Below are positions 1-11,996 of a DNA stretch of 64,000 bases, in pieces (position 1 is the first letter of the stretch; each line of letters starts with the position of its first letter). The stretch lies in assembly GCA_004026145.2 (NCBI GenBank), contig CP034976.1:15085482-15149481 (forward strand), read 5' to 3'. The notes below the pieces were generated by a model. The model made no database searches, was not told the origin of the DNA, and saw nothing but the letters and a program-made list of their open reading frames with translations. The DNA comes from Takifugu bimaculatus. Its lineage: Eukaryota; Chordata; Actinopteri; Tetraodontiformes; Tetraodontidae. A program made the translations under genes and the position numbers.

Positions 1-89
1 ATGAGGAAGTGTTTCTGTTTGTGACCATTTAGTGTGACCATTGTAGAAGAGTGGACACATAACCTCATTAATCTCTCTCTCTTCCACAC

Positions 90-90
<1 letters not shown>

Positions 91-123
<33 letters not shown>
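91..123. repeat. (AC)n microsatellite
   Basis: About 16 AC dinucleotides, preceded by a short CT-rich stretch. Confidence 0.95.
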
Positions 124-124
<1 letters not shown>

Positions 125-2280
125 CTGCTGTTCTCCTGCTGTGCTGTGACCCAGCAGCAATGCCACCACAGGAGCCCAGGGGCTCTGGAAGGACACGGCA
201 GGTTTGACTAGAAACAGAACTGAGCCCACGGAAAACCTGCTTTTGCTCTGGGCCCACATTACTTTTTGCATTGGACACAGCTCTATACAGTATGTCTCTC
301 TGTGTATGTATGTGCGGTTTGAAGAAAATGTTAGTCTATAAGAGTGTTTAAGAGGCTCTCAATATGGCCCAACTGTAGCAGCGTGCAGCTGACATGCTTG
401 GCCCACCTCATTACGGTTGGCTGTGGCTGTGGGTAAAGTTAATGGGCAGGAAGAAAGCTGGAGACTCAGCCAGCAAGAGAGGCATGATCTCTGACACGCA
501 TTCAAAACAAAAGCAGAGCGGCCCTGTAGAGGATGACTCATGTTGCAGAAGTAATTGCCCTATCGAGATGATAAGTGAACAAGCCCCAGGATTTGGCCGT
601 GAATCAGTACGATTGATGAGATACCTTCGCTAAGTCTCCGTACATGAACCGGATGTATCACACAATCGAGTTCAGATAGGCAGAGACAATGAATGAGTGA
701 GTGTGTGTGAGCTACGAGCTTATCTCAAATGTACTGTATGGCATGTGTGTGTAGATGTAGAGCACACATGCAACAGCCATGTAGTGAGCACATATGTGGA
801 GCCGCATTAAGTAGAGGAATTTATTACTTTGGTGGGAAAAAAACGCATATTCCTTCTCCTAGTATAACATAGTCCACTTTTAATTATTATGCAGTTGCAA
901 GTGATTCAGTAACCCACAGGGTTGCATGTATAAAGCCTTTCTACTGCCATTTACGGGTAGGTCATATGGTTAAGTATGGTTCTGCAGGTCAATAAGAAGC
1001 TCCATTCTCTTTCTAGTAGATTAATTTTCCTAATACATCTGAATTAACATTGATGGTGTTGAAATAACACCCAGACACAGCAGAAACGGTGCCTGTGTGT
1101 CCCAGCTGGACATGATTATTGATTATTGTCCACTCGACTATTATCTCCCTTCCTGTCCACTTTCTCATTGAACCTGTGTGATGTGCCCACAAAAACACAC
1201 TCCGTCTCCCTCTCTTGCAATCGTACCGAAGTAAAAAGCTTAGAGTGGTGACCAAATGTGACCCAGCCGTTGTCAGCAAGATAGCTAGCCTTCTTAATGA
1301 GAGACAAAACAGACTCTGTCCCTGATTGCATTAATGTATCATTACTGTATCCATCATGGACACACAGTGCACTGTGTGAACTCTAAATGAGCTGTAGAGT
1401 AATGTAAGAGGAACAGGAGAGACACTTCTGAGCTCATTAAAATAAACAGACTTCTGCTTCTGCTGCTGCTTTCCCACAGACACTTTCAGCTTTGCATAGT
1501 TACCTTGAAAACTCCTTATCGCTGCTATCGTTAAGCTGGCTCGGGGGCTTTCTCTGCAGTTCAAGCCGAGTTCCCTCGGCTTGTCATGAACGGGGCGATT
1601 GTAAGCGGTTCCATTTCTGCCATTGGCTGAGCTCCCTTCAAGTGTTTTTGTATGATTGCGCAGTAACAAATAGAAAGGCTTAATGCAGATGGGATAAAGT
1701 TTACTTGCAAGCGATGTTACTCAAGAGGGTAGAAATATCTGAGAAGTTATGCAAGCAACAGAGGACATCATTCATCACATGAATAATGGCCTGAGTCTGC
1801 CTTTATACAAATACTAATAAGTTGGGCCCACTTTGTGTGCAAATGCTAAAAATATTTTTCTTTAGATGCACAGGAATCAAAGCCAATACAGAGCAGAAAC
1901 TAAATACTTGGAGAAACAAATGATGTGGATTAGCTGTACCTTTCAAATGTTTACTTAATTTGAGTGTTTTAATGAACTTGAATTTAGATTCACTCTTAGA
2001 TAGTAAAAAGTGAGTATATACTTATAGGACAGAGGTCAATAAGCAGCAGAAAATGGGCATTATATGTATAAGTTATTCATCTTTGTAACCGCAAGCACTT
2101 ATAAATTCAAATAAAATCAAATATATGATATATTCAATTATAATTAGGACGTTTCTAAACAGTTTTGAAAGTGATGTGCGAAGTCTGAGAGCTGTTTTAT
2201 CAGTGAAATATCTTCACAGAGGGTTTGAAAGGGCGTTTATGTGTCCGTATGGATATGCAGACAGCGATGTCTCAGCAGCG

Positions 2281-2302
2281 TCTGACTGCAGTCTGACTGC
2301 AG
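2281..2302. repeat. 11-bp tandem duplication
   Basis: TCTGACTGCAG twice in a row, each containing a PstI-type CTGCAG palindrome. Confidence 0.9.
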
Positions 2303-4650
2303 TCCAGACGGTTGTATCACCATTTCTGTACAGCCTTACATACAATGTTTAGATTGTCACCGTGACACACCTGAATTTCCCAATTACTAAGTGTGCTATG
2401 AGATATTACAGTTAGATTTTTCAGAGATAGTTTCAGTGGAATTATACAAAACCCATTTGGAATGCATTCAGCTGCTAGAGGGCAATGACTGCGGTCCCTG
2501 TTTTCCAAATAACCGACTTCAGCAAACGTCAGTGTGACTAAGCTCTTCTTAAAAAAACACAAAAACCTCCAGACAGCGGGCGTGCAGTCGCATCCGCTGC
2601 AGTCATCCACTTTTTCAAACATCTAGAGAACATGAGGGGTGCGTATGGACCAAATTCTGTCTTCAATTACTTTCAGGTCTCTCCGTTTCCCGGCACGAAC
2701 CTCTGCTCTCCAAGTCATTCAGTTTGGCTTTTTGTCAGTTCAGTAGACTTAAAAATGATCTCAGTGACAGATCAAAGCCCTCTGGCTGAGATTTTAGGTC
2801 ACTCAGGAAGCCGGGAATGCCGCACTGAAGAACTTGACATTTGCACAGCAGTACACAATGAATCATCCCCGTCCATGAATCTGTCTGCTGGTGGGACTGA
2901 CTTCCAGTCAACTGGTTTGACTGTGTCTGTCAGCCAATTTGTCTATTATGCCCATGAGTAAATTCAGGTTCATTTTCAGTACTTATTACAATCTGGCATC
3001 GTGGCAGGTGATAAGAGGCACTGCTCTACAGAGATCAATGAAAGAGCGAAGCCAGCTTTTGACGTTCCGTCCTGGATGTTCAACTCTTTACTGTTCGTGT
3101 TAGCTACTGGTTTCTCATATTTATTCCAAAGAAAATGTCAAGACTGCTGCCAAAAATGAGGGGAAAAACATCATTTCTGTGTGCCTGGGGATTCCTTACT
3201 GGGAAAACATACACAACAGTGCGCGCTATTAAAAAAAAAAAAAAAGAACTTGTTGATCCATGTTGGAAATTTGTATTTTCTTAGAACAAATGCCAGTATA
3301 ACAGAATATATTTTTCACAGAGGGAACATAGCAGCATGTTTCCGTTGAGTGTTTCAGTACATTTGGTCTTTCTGCACACAGTTATTATTCTTCACAGCAC
3401 TGAGCATTTGCGAGCATAAGCATTAGCATACTCGCGCAAGTGGGTTTGTCTGCTAGTCTGTACAGTTACAGATAGAGGAGCAATATTTCACAGTAGTCAA
3501 GAGACAAATATCCAATAATGATATGATTCAGCTAGAGAGCACAGTCTATAGAGACTATGTGGCAACAGGGGAACAGAACGCATGTTTCAATGTCAGTAGG
3601 GGAAAGAATTAGCCATATGTAAAGTAATGTAATGTTTAATATTCATGTACACGACACTACAGCAGCACCAGCACATAGCATTACTGGATTCTATGACTGG
3701 AGATTTAATACCTCCTTCTCACATCGTTATTTATCTATTTTTTTTTACATCAAGAATACTTCTATCCACCTCATCCTCCTTAAGTTAAAGAAAAATCCAT
3801 AAGTGGTTGCACATTTAAACCATTTAGCAATTCGGTCTAATAGTTTCAGGATGAGAGAAATTAATGACAATGCAGGAACAAAGGAATAAAGGGATGAAAG
3901 CCACGTAAAGAAAAGCGGAAAACTGCTCCGATTGGCTGGATCTCCTAAGCCAAGGAGGTGGAGTCACTGCAGTGTCACCATTGTGAAGTATGAGCTCAAA
4001 CAGAGATAAGATGTTTCAAGATGTATCATTAGTTAGCAGATGGGAGAGGGGAAGCTTTCCAAGACATGTTGGTAAAGTATGGATGAAGATTATATATAGA
4101 TGTTTATATGAAATTGAAACTGCTGGAAGAGATGAATGCCCTCCCGCTGGTGTGTCAATTACAAGCCAAACTGCAACTCTGATGCAGCCTCCACAAGCCC
4201 TGATGACTGATAAGTACTTAAGCTTAAGAAGGACGCAGCATACTTTAGCGTGCCGTGTGTGAGTGCACGTGTCTTCAGAGGAAGGGCTCCTTCGCATCTC
4301 CATCCTGTAATCAGTCACTGTTGAATGAAGCCGGTTTAGACACACCTCAGTGACAGCAGAGAAAAGGCAGCGTGTGCATCTTGTTTTTGGAGCATGTCAC
4401 TCGTGTCTACACATACGCTCACGATAAGGAAGAAGTGTTTATACCCATCTGAGCTGTATTTAATACAGTCAGACATGCAGACAGACATGTGCATGCACAT
4501 ACGCACAGAAGAATGCCTGGGCCACCTGCAGCGCAGGGCTTCCAAACTACTATCAGCTGCTCTGCATTAACAAACCATGGCACAAAAGCAGTGATGAGTC
4601 AGCTACTCCAAACACACGTGAAACACTCCCCAGACTGGCTCACCGCAGAC

Positions 4651-4815
4651 GGACGGGACAGATAGGGAGGAGAGGGAGATAGAGAGGGCAGCGCGATAGA
4701 GAGAAAAGGACACACGGGAGGGAGAGAGATGAGGACGGCAAATGATAAAAGGAAAAGGTGAATTAGGAGAGAGGGAGGTTTGGGAGGGAGAGGACAAGTC
4801 TTTCAGAGGAGAAAG
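4651..4815 (+). repeat. Purine-rich (GA/GGA) tract
   Basis: About 165 bp, dominated by G and A on the plus strand with few pyrimidines. In the vps13b pre-mRNA it is a CU-rich tract. Confidence 0.85.
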
Positions 4816-6249
4816 GCAGCAGCATCTGTGGCTTGAAGTTTTGGGGTTATCCTTCACTGCCTAATCTGAGCATATGATCAGGACAGAGCCCACAGATAAC
4901 AGGACAGAGATTCTCATAGCTTTTCAAATAATTTTTCCACCTATTGACTTTAACCATAATAAATTTAAAAAATGATTTGATTTAAAAGCTACAGTTTGGA
5001 CAAAAGATGTTTCCATTCCCAAAATGTTGGGACACTAAAGAAGAAGCTGCTGCATGGTAAGCTTATAGATGAGATCAAGGCCAAGGTGATATATCTGAGA
5101 TGCATTAAAGGTGATCACAGAAGTGGAACTTCACCTTTATTAGAATTTTCTGCAAACATAGAGGCTGAGCTCTTAATAAAGAAAAACAAGAGGCCGATGG
5201 AAGCTAATCTTCAGTGGCTATTAGCGTCGGCAACCATTCCTTTCATCCGGGGGCCTTGTATATGCTATGAGGGGAAGAGAGTGGTGCTAGAACTGCCTGT
5301 GTTTACTGCCTGTTTATCTAAGTGGGCATGTGGGGGGCTGAGGGGCCACAGCAGGTCAAACCACACACAGCGAGAGGAGTTCAGGAACCCCTGAGGACCA
5401 CTAAACGTGATGAGATTTTACAACTACTGCTTCATCTATGACTACTGCTGCTGCCACCGCTGTGCACGCACACATATACACACGTCCACAGACAGATATA
5501 TACATACCCTGACTCAGAGTGATGAGAGTTTATTACTACTGTTGAAGCTAAGTGTCTCCGGGGAAGGAAGACAAGCTGAGTGGTCCTGTGGACCTTAAGG
5601 CCCTCAAGGCAAAGAGAGGAAAACAGCTTTGAGTGAGCCCGGCGTGTATATATTAGATTGTTACTTTAAATCTACTGTATTTACATTGCAGGGTAAAACT
5701 CTATTACACTGACAAACCTCAAGCCCCAAGCACAGGACCGCTCCTGCATAGTGCTGTGCAAAATGAAAAACATAAATAACTCGCTGTGCTAAAGTTAAAA
5801 TTCAAACAGCACTAACTTCTGTGCATCCATTACTTACATGTACGTGAGAAAATATGAGGCATTTGTTTCTCAGCAGTTGGTCGTATTCCTACCACCTGTG
5901 TGAGTTTGATCGATAGAGCCCGGGCCTGCACAGAGGCCTGCTTTGTGCTAACCAAGAAGGATGGGGAGAAGGGAACACCAGGGACAGCCACTAGCAACCA
6001 TCGAATCAAAGGAGAGCAATCTGGTTTGTTTTCTCACAGTGCAGGGCCTGAGTGAAAAAAGACTAAATAAAATAAACCTTTAATTTGACTGAAATTGGAG
6101 GCAACACACGCCGGCGTAGCCAGACGGCTGTGAAGTGTGAGTTCTTGCGGTTTGGGTTAATCCTGATTGAGAAGCTCCTGAGTTGAGATGTCAGCAATAT
6201 GAGACTAAAACAAAAATAATTACTTGCAAAGTTAATGAACACAACTGCT

Positions 6250-6328
6250 GAGAGAGAGAAAGAGAGAGAGCGAGAGAGAGGAAAGGGAAGGAGAGAGAGA
6301 CCGAGAGAAAGAGGGAGATAGAGAGGGG
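6250..6328 (+). repeat. (GA)n-rich tract
   Basis: About 79 bp of GAGA units with small interruptions; CU-rich in the vps13b pre-mRNA. Confidence 0.9.
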
Positions 6329-7981
6329 TCCATATGGGTGTTTGCTCTGGGTATTTCCCCTAATAACTGCACTCGTACGTGCAGCACACCACCACCCTTT
6401 CAAGTGCTACTAAGGCCTGAAAATTTACAGTATCTGTCTCCAGGCTGCTTTCATCCTCACTGTTATGTCTACACACCCTACCTCAGCTGTGAGGGGAGCT
6501 GCCCATTACAATATTGGAGCTGCAGAAGGGCACTTGCTACAACCAGAGCTGTACATGAAGGCACCCATGAGCACAGCTGTGTTTTGAGAAGAAGAATGGG
6601 TACAGCAATATCAAGAAAAGGCAAGGGATGTCAAGGAAGGCTTCATTAGAGCTGGAACACATCAACCTCCCATGAAAACCTGGCCCTGATAAAGAGGTGC
6701 TGTGTCACATAGCTTTGCATGGAGTGATGCTAAACATAAAGTTGTAATGAGTCAAACCAAATCCTGGAGGAAACCTGGAGACACAGCTGCAAGGCTCTGT
6801 AAACACAACCACGATGGAGATAAAATAATAATTAAGTATGAAGAATATTACCATGATGGTTCATTAAGGCAAGACAGAGCCGCGGCGGGGGCCAGGTTTG
6901 TATATCCTGTCAATGTGGTGTGTGTATACAGAGCTTCAGGACACACCAGCTCAGCCTCTGTTCTGTGCGCCCTGCACACAGCTGCTGCTGGGGGATGCGT
7001 CCAAGCAAAGAGTCCCACAGAAACAACAACCCACATCAAAGGAGTTCCACTGGTGGAATATGATTAGAAACTCTTATCCCATGAGTCCACCAGTCCTCCC
7101 AGAAAGGGGAAAAGAAGACCATGTTTTTCTTTAAATATCAGCAGGCACAAAGTGAGCTCTCACTTCCCATCTTCCCATTTTTTTAAACTACCTTTGAATG
7201 TTGAACACAATTAGAGATCATTCCATTCAATCAACTGTCAAACCATCTACGCTCTGGCCCATTCAGTTACGAGCAGGGGTAGAGTAAACAGATATCAGGG
7301 AGTTCTTTTGCATCCTATTGTAAAATCAGGGTCTGACTGAGATTTTCTGATAAACACAGCATCTCTGGCAGCTGCTAGCAAAGCCATTCCAGAGGACAAC
7401 AGAAATCAGCAGACAATATGAATGGTGAGCCTGTCTTACATTCATTAATAGTCAGTAGGGTTGAATAAAATTAAAGGAGTGCGAACATAATCAGTAATAC
7501 AAGCCAGCCAATGAGCTAACATCATCGGCTCGCTTATTCTTGGGCCAGTGGATGGTCACCAAAGGTCCACAGTGTGTTACCTCATTTTAAAGGATTGTAT
7601 TCAGCTCATGGATTGGACAGGACAGGAGACAGTGTTGCCATGTTGGATTCCTGCTGTAAAACAGCATCCAAGACATAGAGCAAACCAGTATGATGTCATT
7701 TACAAGTCTTAAGAGCTCCCTGAGGGGAGCTGGTTCACCAGTAAAGTCCTAGTTTGGTTAACTTGTAGGGTGCCTGCACATAAAGATGCATACACATGCA
7801 TTAAACAGCACAATTTGACTTTGAAATATGCTGCAAGGTGCGAGAAATGGTAATAATCGAGAGTGAAAGCTGCTAAGAATGATCCACGAGTTCATGGTGA
7901 TAGTTACTTTGCTGTGTACCTTCAACACAGGTTTCTACAGTTGTCTCGCTACTTTGAGAGATTCACACATGCTAACAATTA

Positions 7982-8019
7982 GCATCATAGGTTAGCAGTT
8001 GCATCATAGGTTACCAGTT
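7982..8019. repeat. 19-bp tandem duplication
   Basis: Two adjacent copies of GCATCATAGGTTAGCAGTT, differing at one base. Confidence 0.9.
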
Positions 8020-10121
8020 GTCTCATTTAATATTTGTCTCCCTGCTGCAAAAGACTGAGCTGCTTTACCCCAAAGGCTCAGATGTTCTATGTAAAGCAGT
8101 AGCAAAAACAAACTGTTTTTAAACATGCATACAGGATGCACAGACACAGAGTTATGGAAAAACATGCGCTTGATCCTTTGGATAATGGGCCTGACGTAAG
8201 GCAGAGCTATAAATCCAGCTCAGGTGTGGGTTTGTTTTTCTTGGACCCATCAAATAAGTTGTGAAATGAAATTTAAAAAAATAATAATATGGATTCACAG
8301 CTAAACAATAAATTGCTACTCACACTGAAAGTGTTGGGCAGGATTGCAGTTGAAATGAACCCTGGCATCTTGTCAGGCGTGCAGGCGTCTGTGCCATCTG
8401 ACAAGTCTCCCAGTCACCCCACAACCACGGGTGTTAACACCCACCACAGCAGTCATTCCCTATGGGAGCTTTATGTGTCACTGGGTAAAATGACCTAAGC
8501 AACATTACATATCGTATAGCTACACATACCTATTTATAGCAGAAGGAGTTGGTCTGACTTATGGTTCGCGGACATCTCTTTCTTCAAGTTCAACATCCCG
8601 ACACTACTGAAGAATCCTAATGTACTTAAAATGTAAAACAAATGGACAGCAGTGCTGCTGATAATTTCTATCTTTTTAACATGCAGGGGTCTGTGATGAT
8701 GAGACTGTCCTCTGATCATGATCATTCCCTTTTGGGTCCTTCTCGGGTTTCTTCTCATCTCTGCCCACCATAAAGTAAAAGGAGTGTGGACATAATCAGC
8801 GGACTTGCTGGCTAACCCCACAATGACCTACCTTGAATGCTTTACTATGCACTGATTACATCTATTGCTTTCAACCACAAAAGTGCTCCCAGGAAAGGAT
8901 AGCGAAGCCCATGAAACCTCAGAAATCCTCTGTGGTGAGGGTACATCCTTCAAACAGAGTCCCATAATGCACCACTGATGCACGCAGAAGTAGTGACATG
9001 GGTCCCAAATAGCATAAATGGCCCCCCTCCCTGACGGCCCTCACTCAACATGACAGTAAATAAGATGTTAAAGGGAATGCAAATCCTTCAAGGTTAGGGG
9101 GGACAGATGAGGTTATTAGGGGGGACTGTCACAAAAAGTCCTTGCAACAACTGGGAGAAGGAGTTTGTGAAATAACTGCTTAAAAACTAAAAGAAGGCTC
9201 TAAAAATGTACCTGACATTTGGAAATACGGCTGGTTAAATAAGCCAGACAACTGAAACTATCTGGAATTTACAAAGTTCAACACGTGTACTCAAGTTTAA
9301 TGTCAAGTCTGGTTCAGAGTGCAATAAAATACGCTCGCTTTGAACTCCGTGCTGTGATTGCACGTGGTGATACGTTCAGAGTAATATTTATGCCTTTGGT
9401 TTTAAAAAGGTGTGGTTTGCAAATAATATATTTCTGGAGATGGCTTATCATAAATATCACCCAGAGACATAAATTTAGATGACCATTTAATGAGCAAAAG
9501 GGACATAACTTAAGTATTACTTAAGTATCTGAACGTAGAAAAGGTCATAAATGTACATTTAACCTGTATATATTATAAAAATAAGCCTCATTAAATAAAA
9601 AAAGCATAATCCTTTTCATCCAATAAAGTAAAAAAAGTTAGATCTGAAACTGACAAATTCCAAATTTTACATTATCGTCTATCTTTCTTTTTTTGTTTTA
9701 CAATAATGATGATTACCTGTATTAATATATGGATTACATAAGTAATCCAACGCTGGTCATAATGTTTTTTACATACTTATCCTTCTCTCCATATCACCCC
9801 ATCCCTTTTCTCTCATTCTTCCCACCATGTCAGACACACATGTGCCCCCTCTCACCACCGCCAGGGCTCCAGTTTATTTGACTAGAAAATTACCCTCCTC
9901 ATGTTTAACATATCTTCTATATTGTCATCACCAAATATTTATTTGTAAAGGAGAGGACCTCTGAATGGTCACATTCCTTGTGCTTCGCACACACTCCAAG
10001 TGTGCTTTTTGGAGAATTTCACACAATTGCGCTGCGTATTTACAGAGCGCTACGTGTTTTTGCTTGGGTGAGTGAAAAAAAAGACTGTGGGTACTTGCTA
10101 CGATCAACCTCCCTGCACCGA

Positions 10122-10132
10122 GGGGGGGGGGG
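10122..10132. repeat. G11 homopolymer
   Basis: Eleven G in a row on the plus strand. Confidence 0.95.
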
Positions 10133-10909
10133 ATTTAGGGGTGACGCGCCTTATAATGGACTGAAAACCACAAGGGGGCAGTGATGTAACAAGGACCTTC
10201 TGAAGCCTGGTACATCAACGAAAGACCAGAGAAACAGTGGAATGCTCAAAGCACAACTGAGGACTCGATGAGACGGGATTTTCTGTGAGGGAGAGAAGGG
10301 ATATAGTGGAAGGAACGTTTCAAACAAAGAAATATGAGGGGAAAGCAAGAGGACAGGGGGAAAAAAGAGCAAGAGATGGTTGAAGAGAAGCAATGTTACA
10401 AGTAAGATTAGAACTAAGTGTCTAACAAATCCTAGCTGCTTGAATTAGATACTTCCTTTAAAAAAAGACCACCCAACTAATGCTCACCTGCAAAGTTAAA
10501 AACTGGAGTAATTGGTAAACAATAAAGCTTTCAAACACTGACAGCACCTTGGCTGTTCCATATCTGAACGGAGCCCAACATTCAGACACAAAAACCTTAA
10601 TTTAGACAGTGTTCTAAAAATATTAAAGTGGGCCCATCGGCATTATTGTTTGGTTGGGCTTCTACGGAAACACAGATGTATGCACACACAAACAGGACCC
10701 ACTGGCCTCCCAGAGAGCTGTCCCAGTACAACCACAGGTCCCAGAGGGAGGCGCCCTGGTGTTTCTGCACTGACCCATTCCTTAAACAGGCCTGGAGACG
10801 TTACTGCTGCAGTCGGCAGAGAGCTTTGTAGTTCCTACCAAACATGACATGACCTCTTCGGTTGTCATCAACAGAAAAAGGGGTTCTTCTTTTTGAAATG
10901 TTTGCGTTA

Positions 10910-10910
10910 G

Positions 10911-10939
<29 letters not shown>
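10910..10939. repeat. (AC)n microsatellite
   Basis: About 15 AC units, uninterrupted. Confidence 0.95.
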
Positions 10940-10941
<2 letters not shown>

Positions 10942-11312
10942 CACGCCGGCATTTCAGGTAAACAGGCCTGGAGGAAACAGGTGAAGATGATCATTGAATA
11001 TGAAGGGGGCACCCTAAAAGGCTTTTCCTTAAGTAAGTATGGCTTGTGGTTCACCACGCAGTGATATGGATATTACTGCATTATGACTAGATTTTGTTTT
11101 TAATTCACATTATGTGCCGCTTCTTCTGTGGAATCGGGGTTGTATGTATTACTGGTTGTAAACCTCAACGGCCTTGCCTCAAGATGCAAGACAATACACT
11201 CGAGCGCTGGAACTGAATATTTCTGGGAGACACTAATGGAAATATTGTGAATGGTAGACTTAAAGTCTTATTTTGAATTCCACAACAAAGATATCCCTGT
11301 TACAGTTTGTTT

Positions 11313-11483
11313 ACTGGCTGTATGATTTTCTTTCAAACATTCTGCCCTGGTTCATACCGTCTCTGCCACAAACATGGTCCAATTTTCAGTGTGTATGTGT
11401 GTGATATTCTGCCAACCAGATGTCTGATCTTTGGCCTGTTTGTCTGCCTGTTTGTCTGTCTAATAGCCTGTCCTTAACTTGCT
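11313..11483. repeat. Local duplication, copy 1
   Basis: Imperfect direct repeat of 11854-11996. Shared landmarks in order: ACTGGCTG.ATGATTTTCTT, AAACA.TCTG, TCTGCCAACCA, GTCTGA.CTTTGGCCT, TTTGTCT, CTAATA.CCTGT, ACTTGCT. Copy 1 has an extra CTGCCTGTTTG-type insertion. Confidence 0.8.
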
Positions 11484-11853
11484 TTACATGTCTCTTTGCC
11501 TCATGCTGTTTTTCTCCTGCTCTGCCGCCCTGTCTTCAGCCTGCGAGGGCAAACCGCAGAGATGAAGAGTCCAGGGACCAGCGCAGGAAGATGCACACTC
11601 ACACAAAACCAAGTATTCTTGCTAGCAAACCGCAAACATTTCCATCCAAACTCGACACTCGCCCACCCCACCCATCACGGCATCATCCTGACAAAGCGTG
11701 AGCAATAAGCTATTTAGTTTGGGAAAATCATGCAAAAGCGAGAGGCTCAAAACAAGCCTGGGAGACAGGGACTATTCCTGCTTTCGCTCGTAAAAGTGCA
11801 AATGAGTGACACCACATATGGAAGTGACTGTGGTTACTTGCTACCATCAGCGT

Positions 11854-11996
11854 TGCTGGCTTCATGATTTTCTTGAAACAGTCTGTGCAGGTCTGTTCAG
11901 TGCCAAAGGCTGCCCAGTCTTTGTGTGTCGATCTGCCAACCACACGTCTGAGCTTTGGCCTATTTGTCTCTCTAATACCCTGTACAGTACTTGCTG
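11854..11996. repeat. Local duplication, copy 2
   Basis: Diverged partner of 11313-11483, about 540 bp to the right, same orientation. It lacks the internal TTTGTCTG-type repetition found in copy 1. Confidence 0.8.

Noticed and set aside
4996..5394. Plus-strand open frame of 132 codons
   Set aside because: No recognised domain or family, no splice context, and frames of this length are expected by chance in 64 kb.
11420..11701. Plus-strand open frame after a good acceptor-like tract (near 11540)
   Set aside because: The pyrimidine tract ending CTTCAG is convincing, but no upstream donor-linked exon, family match or downstream donor supports a plus-strand gene.
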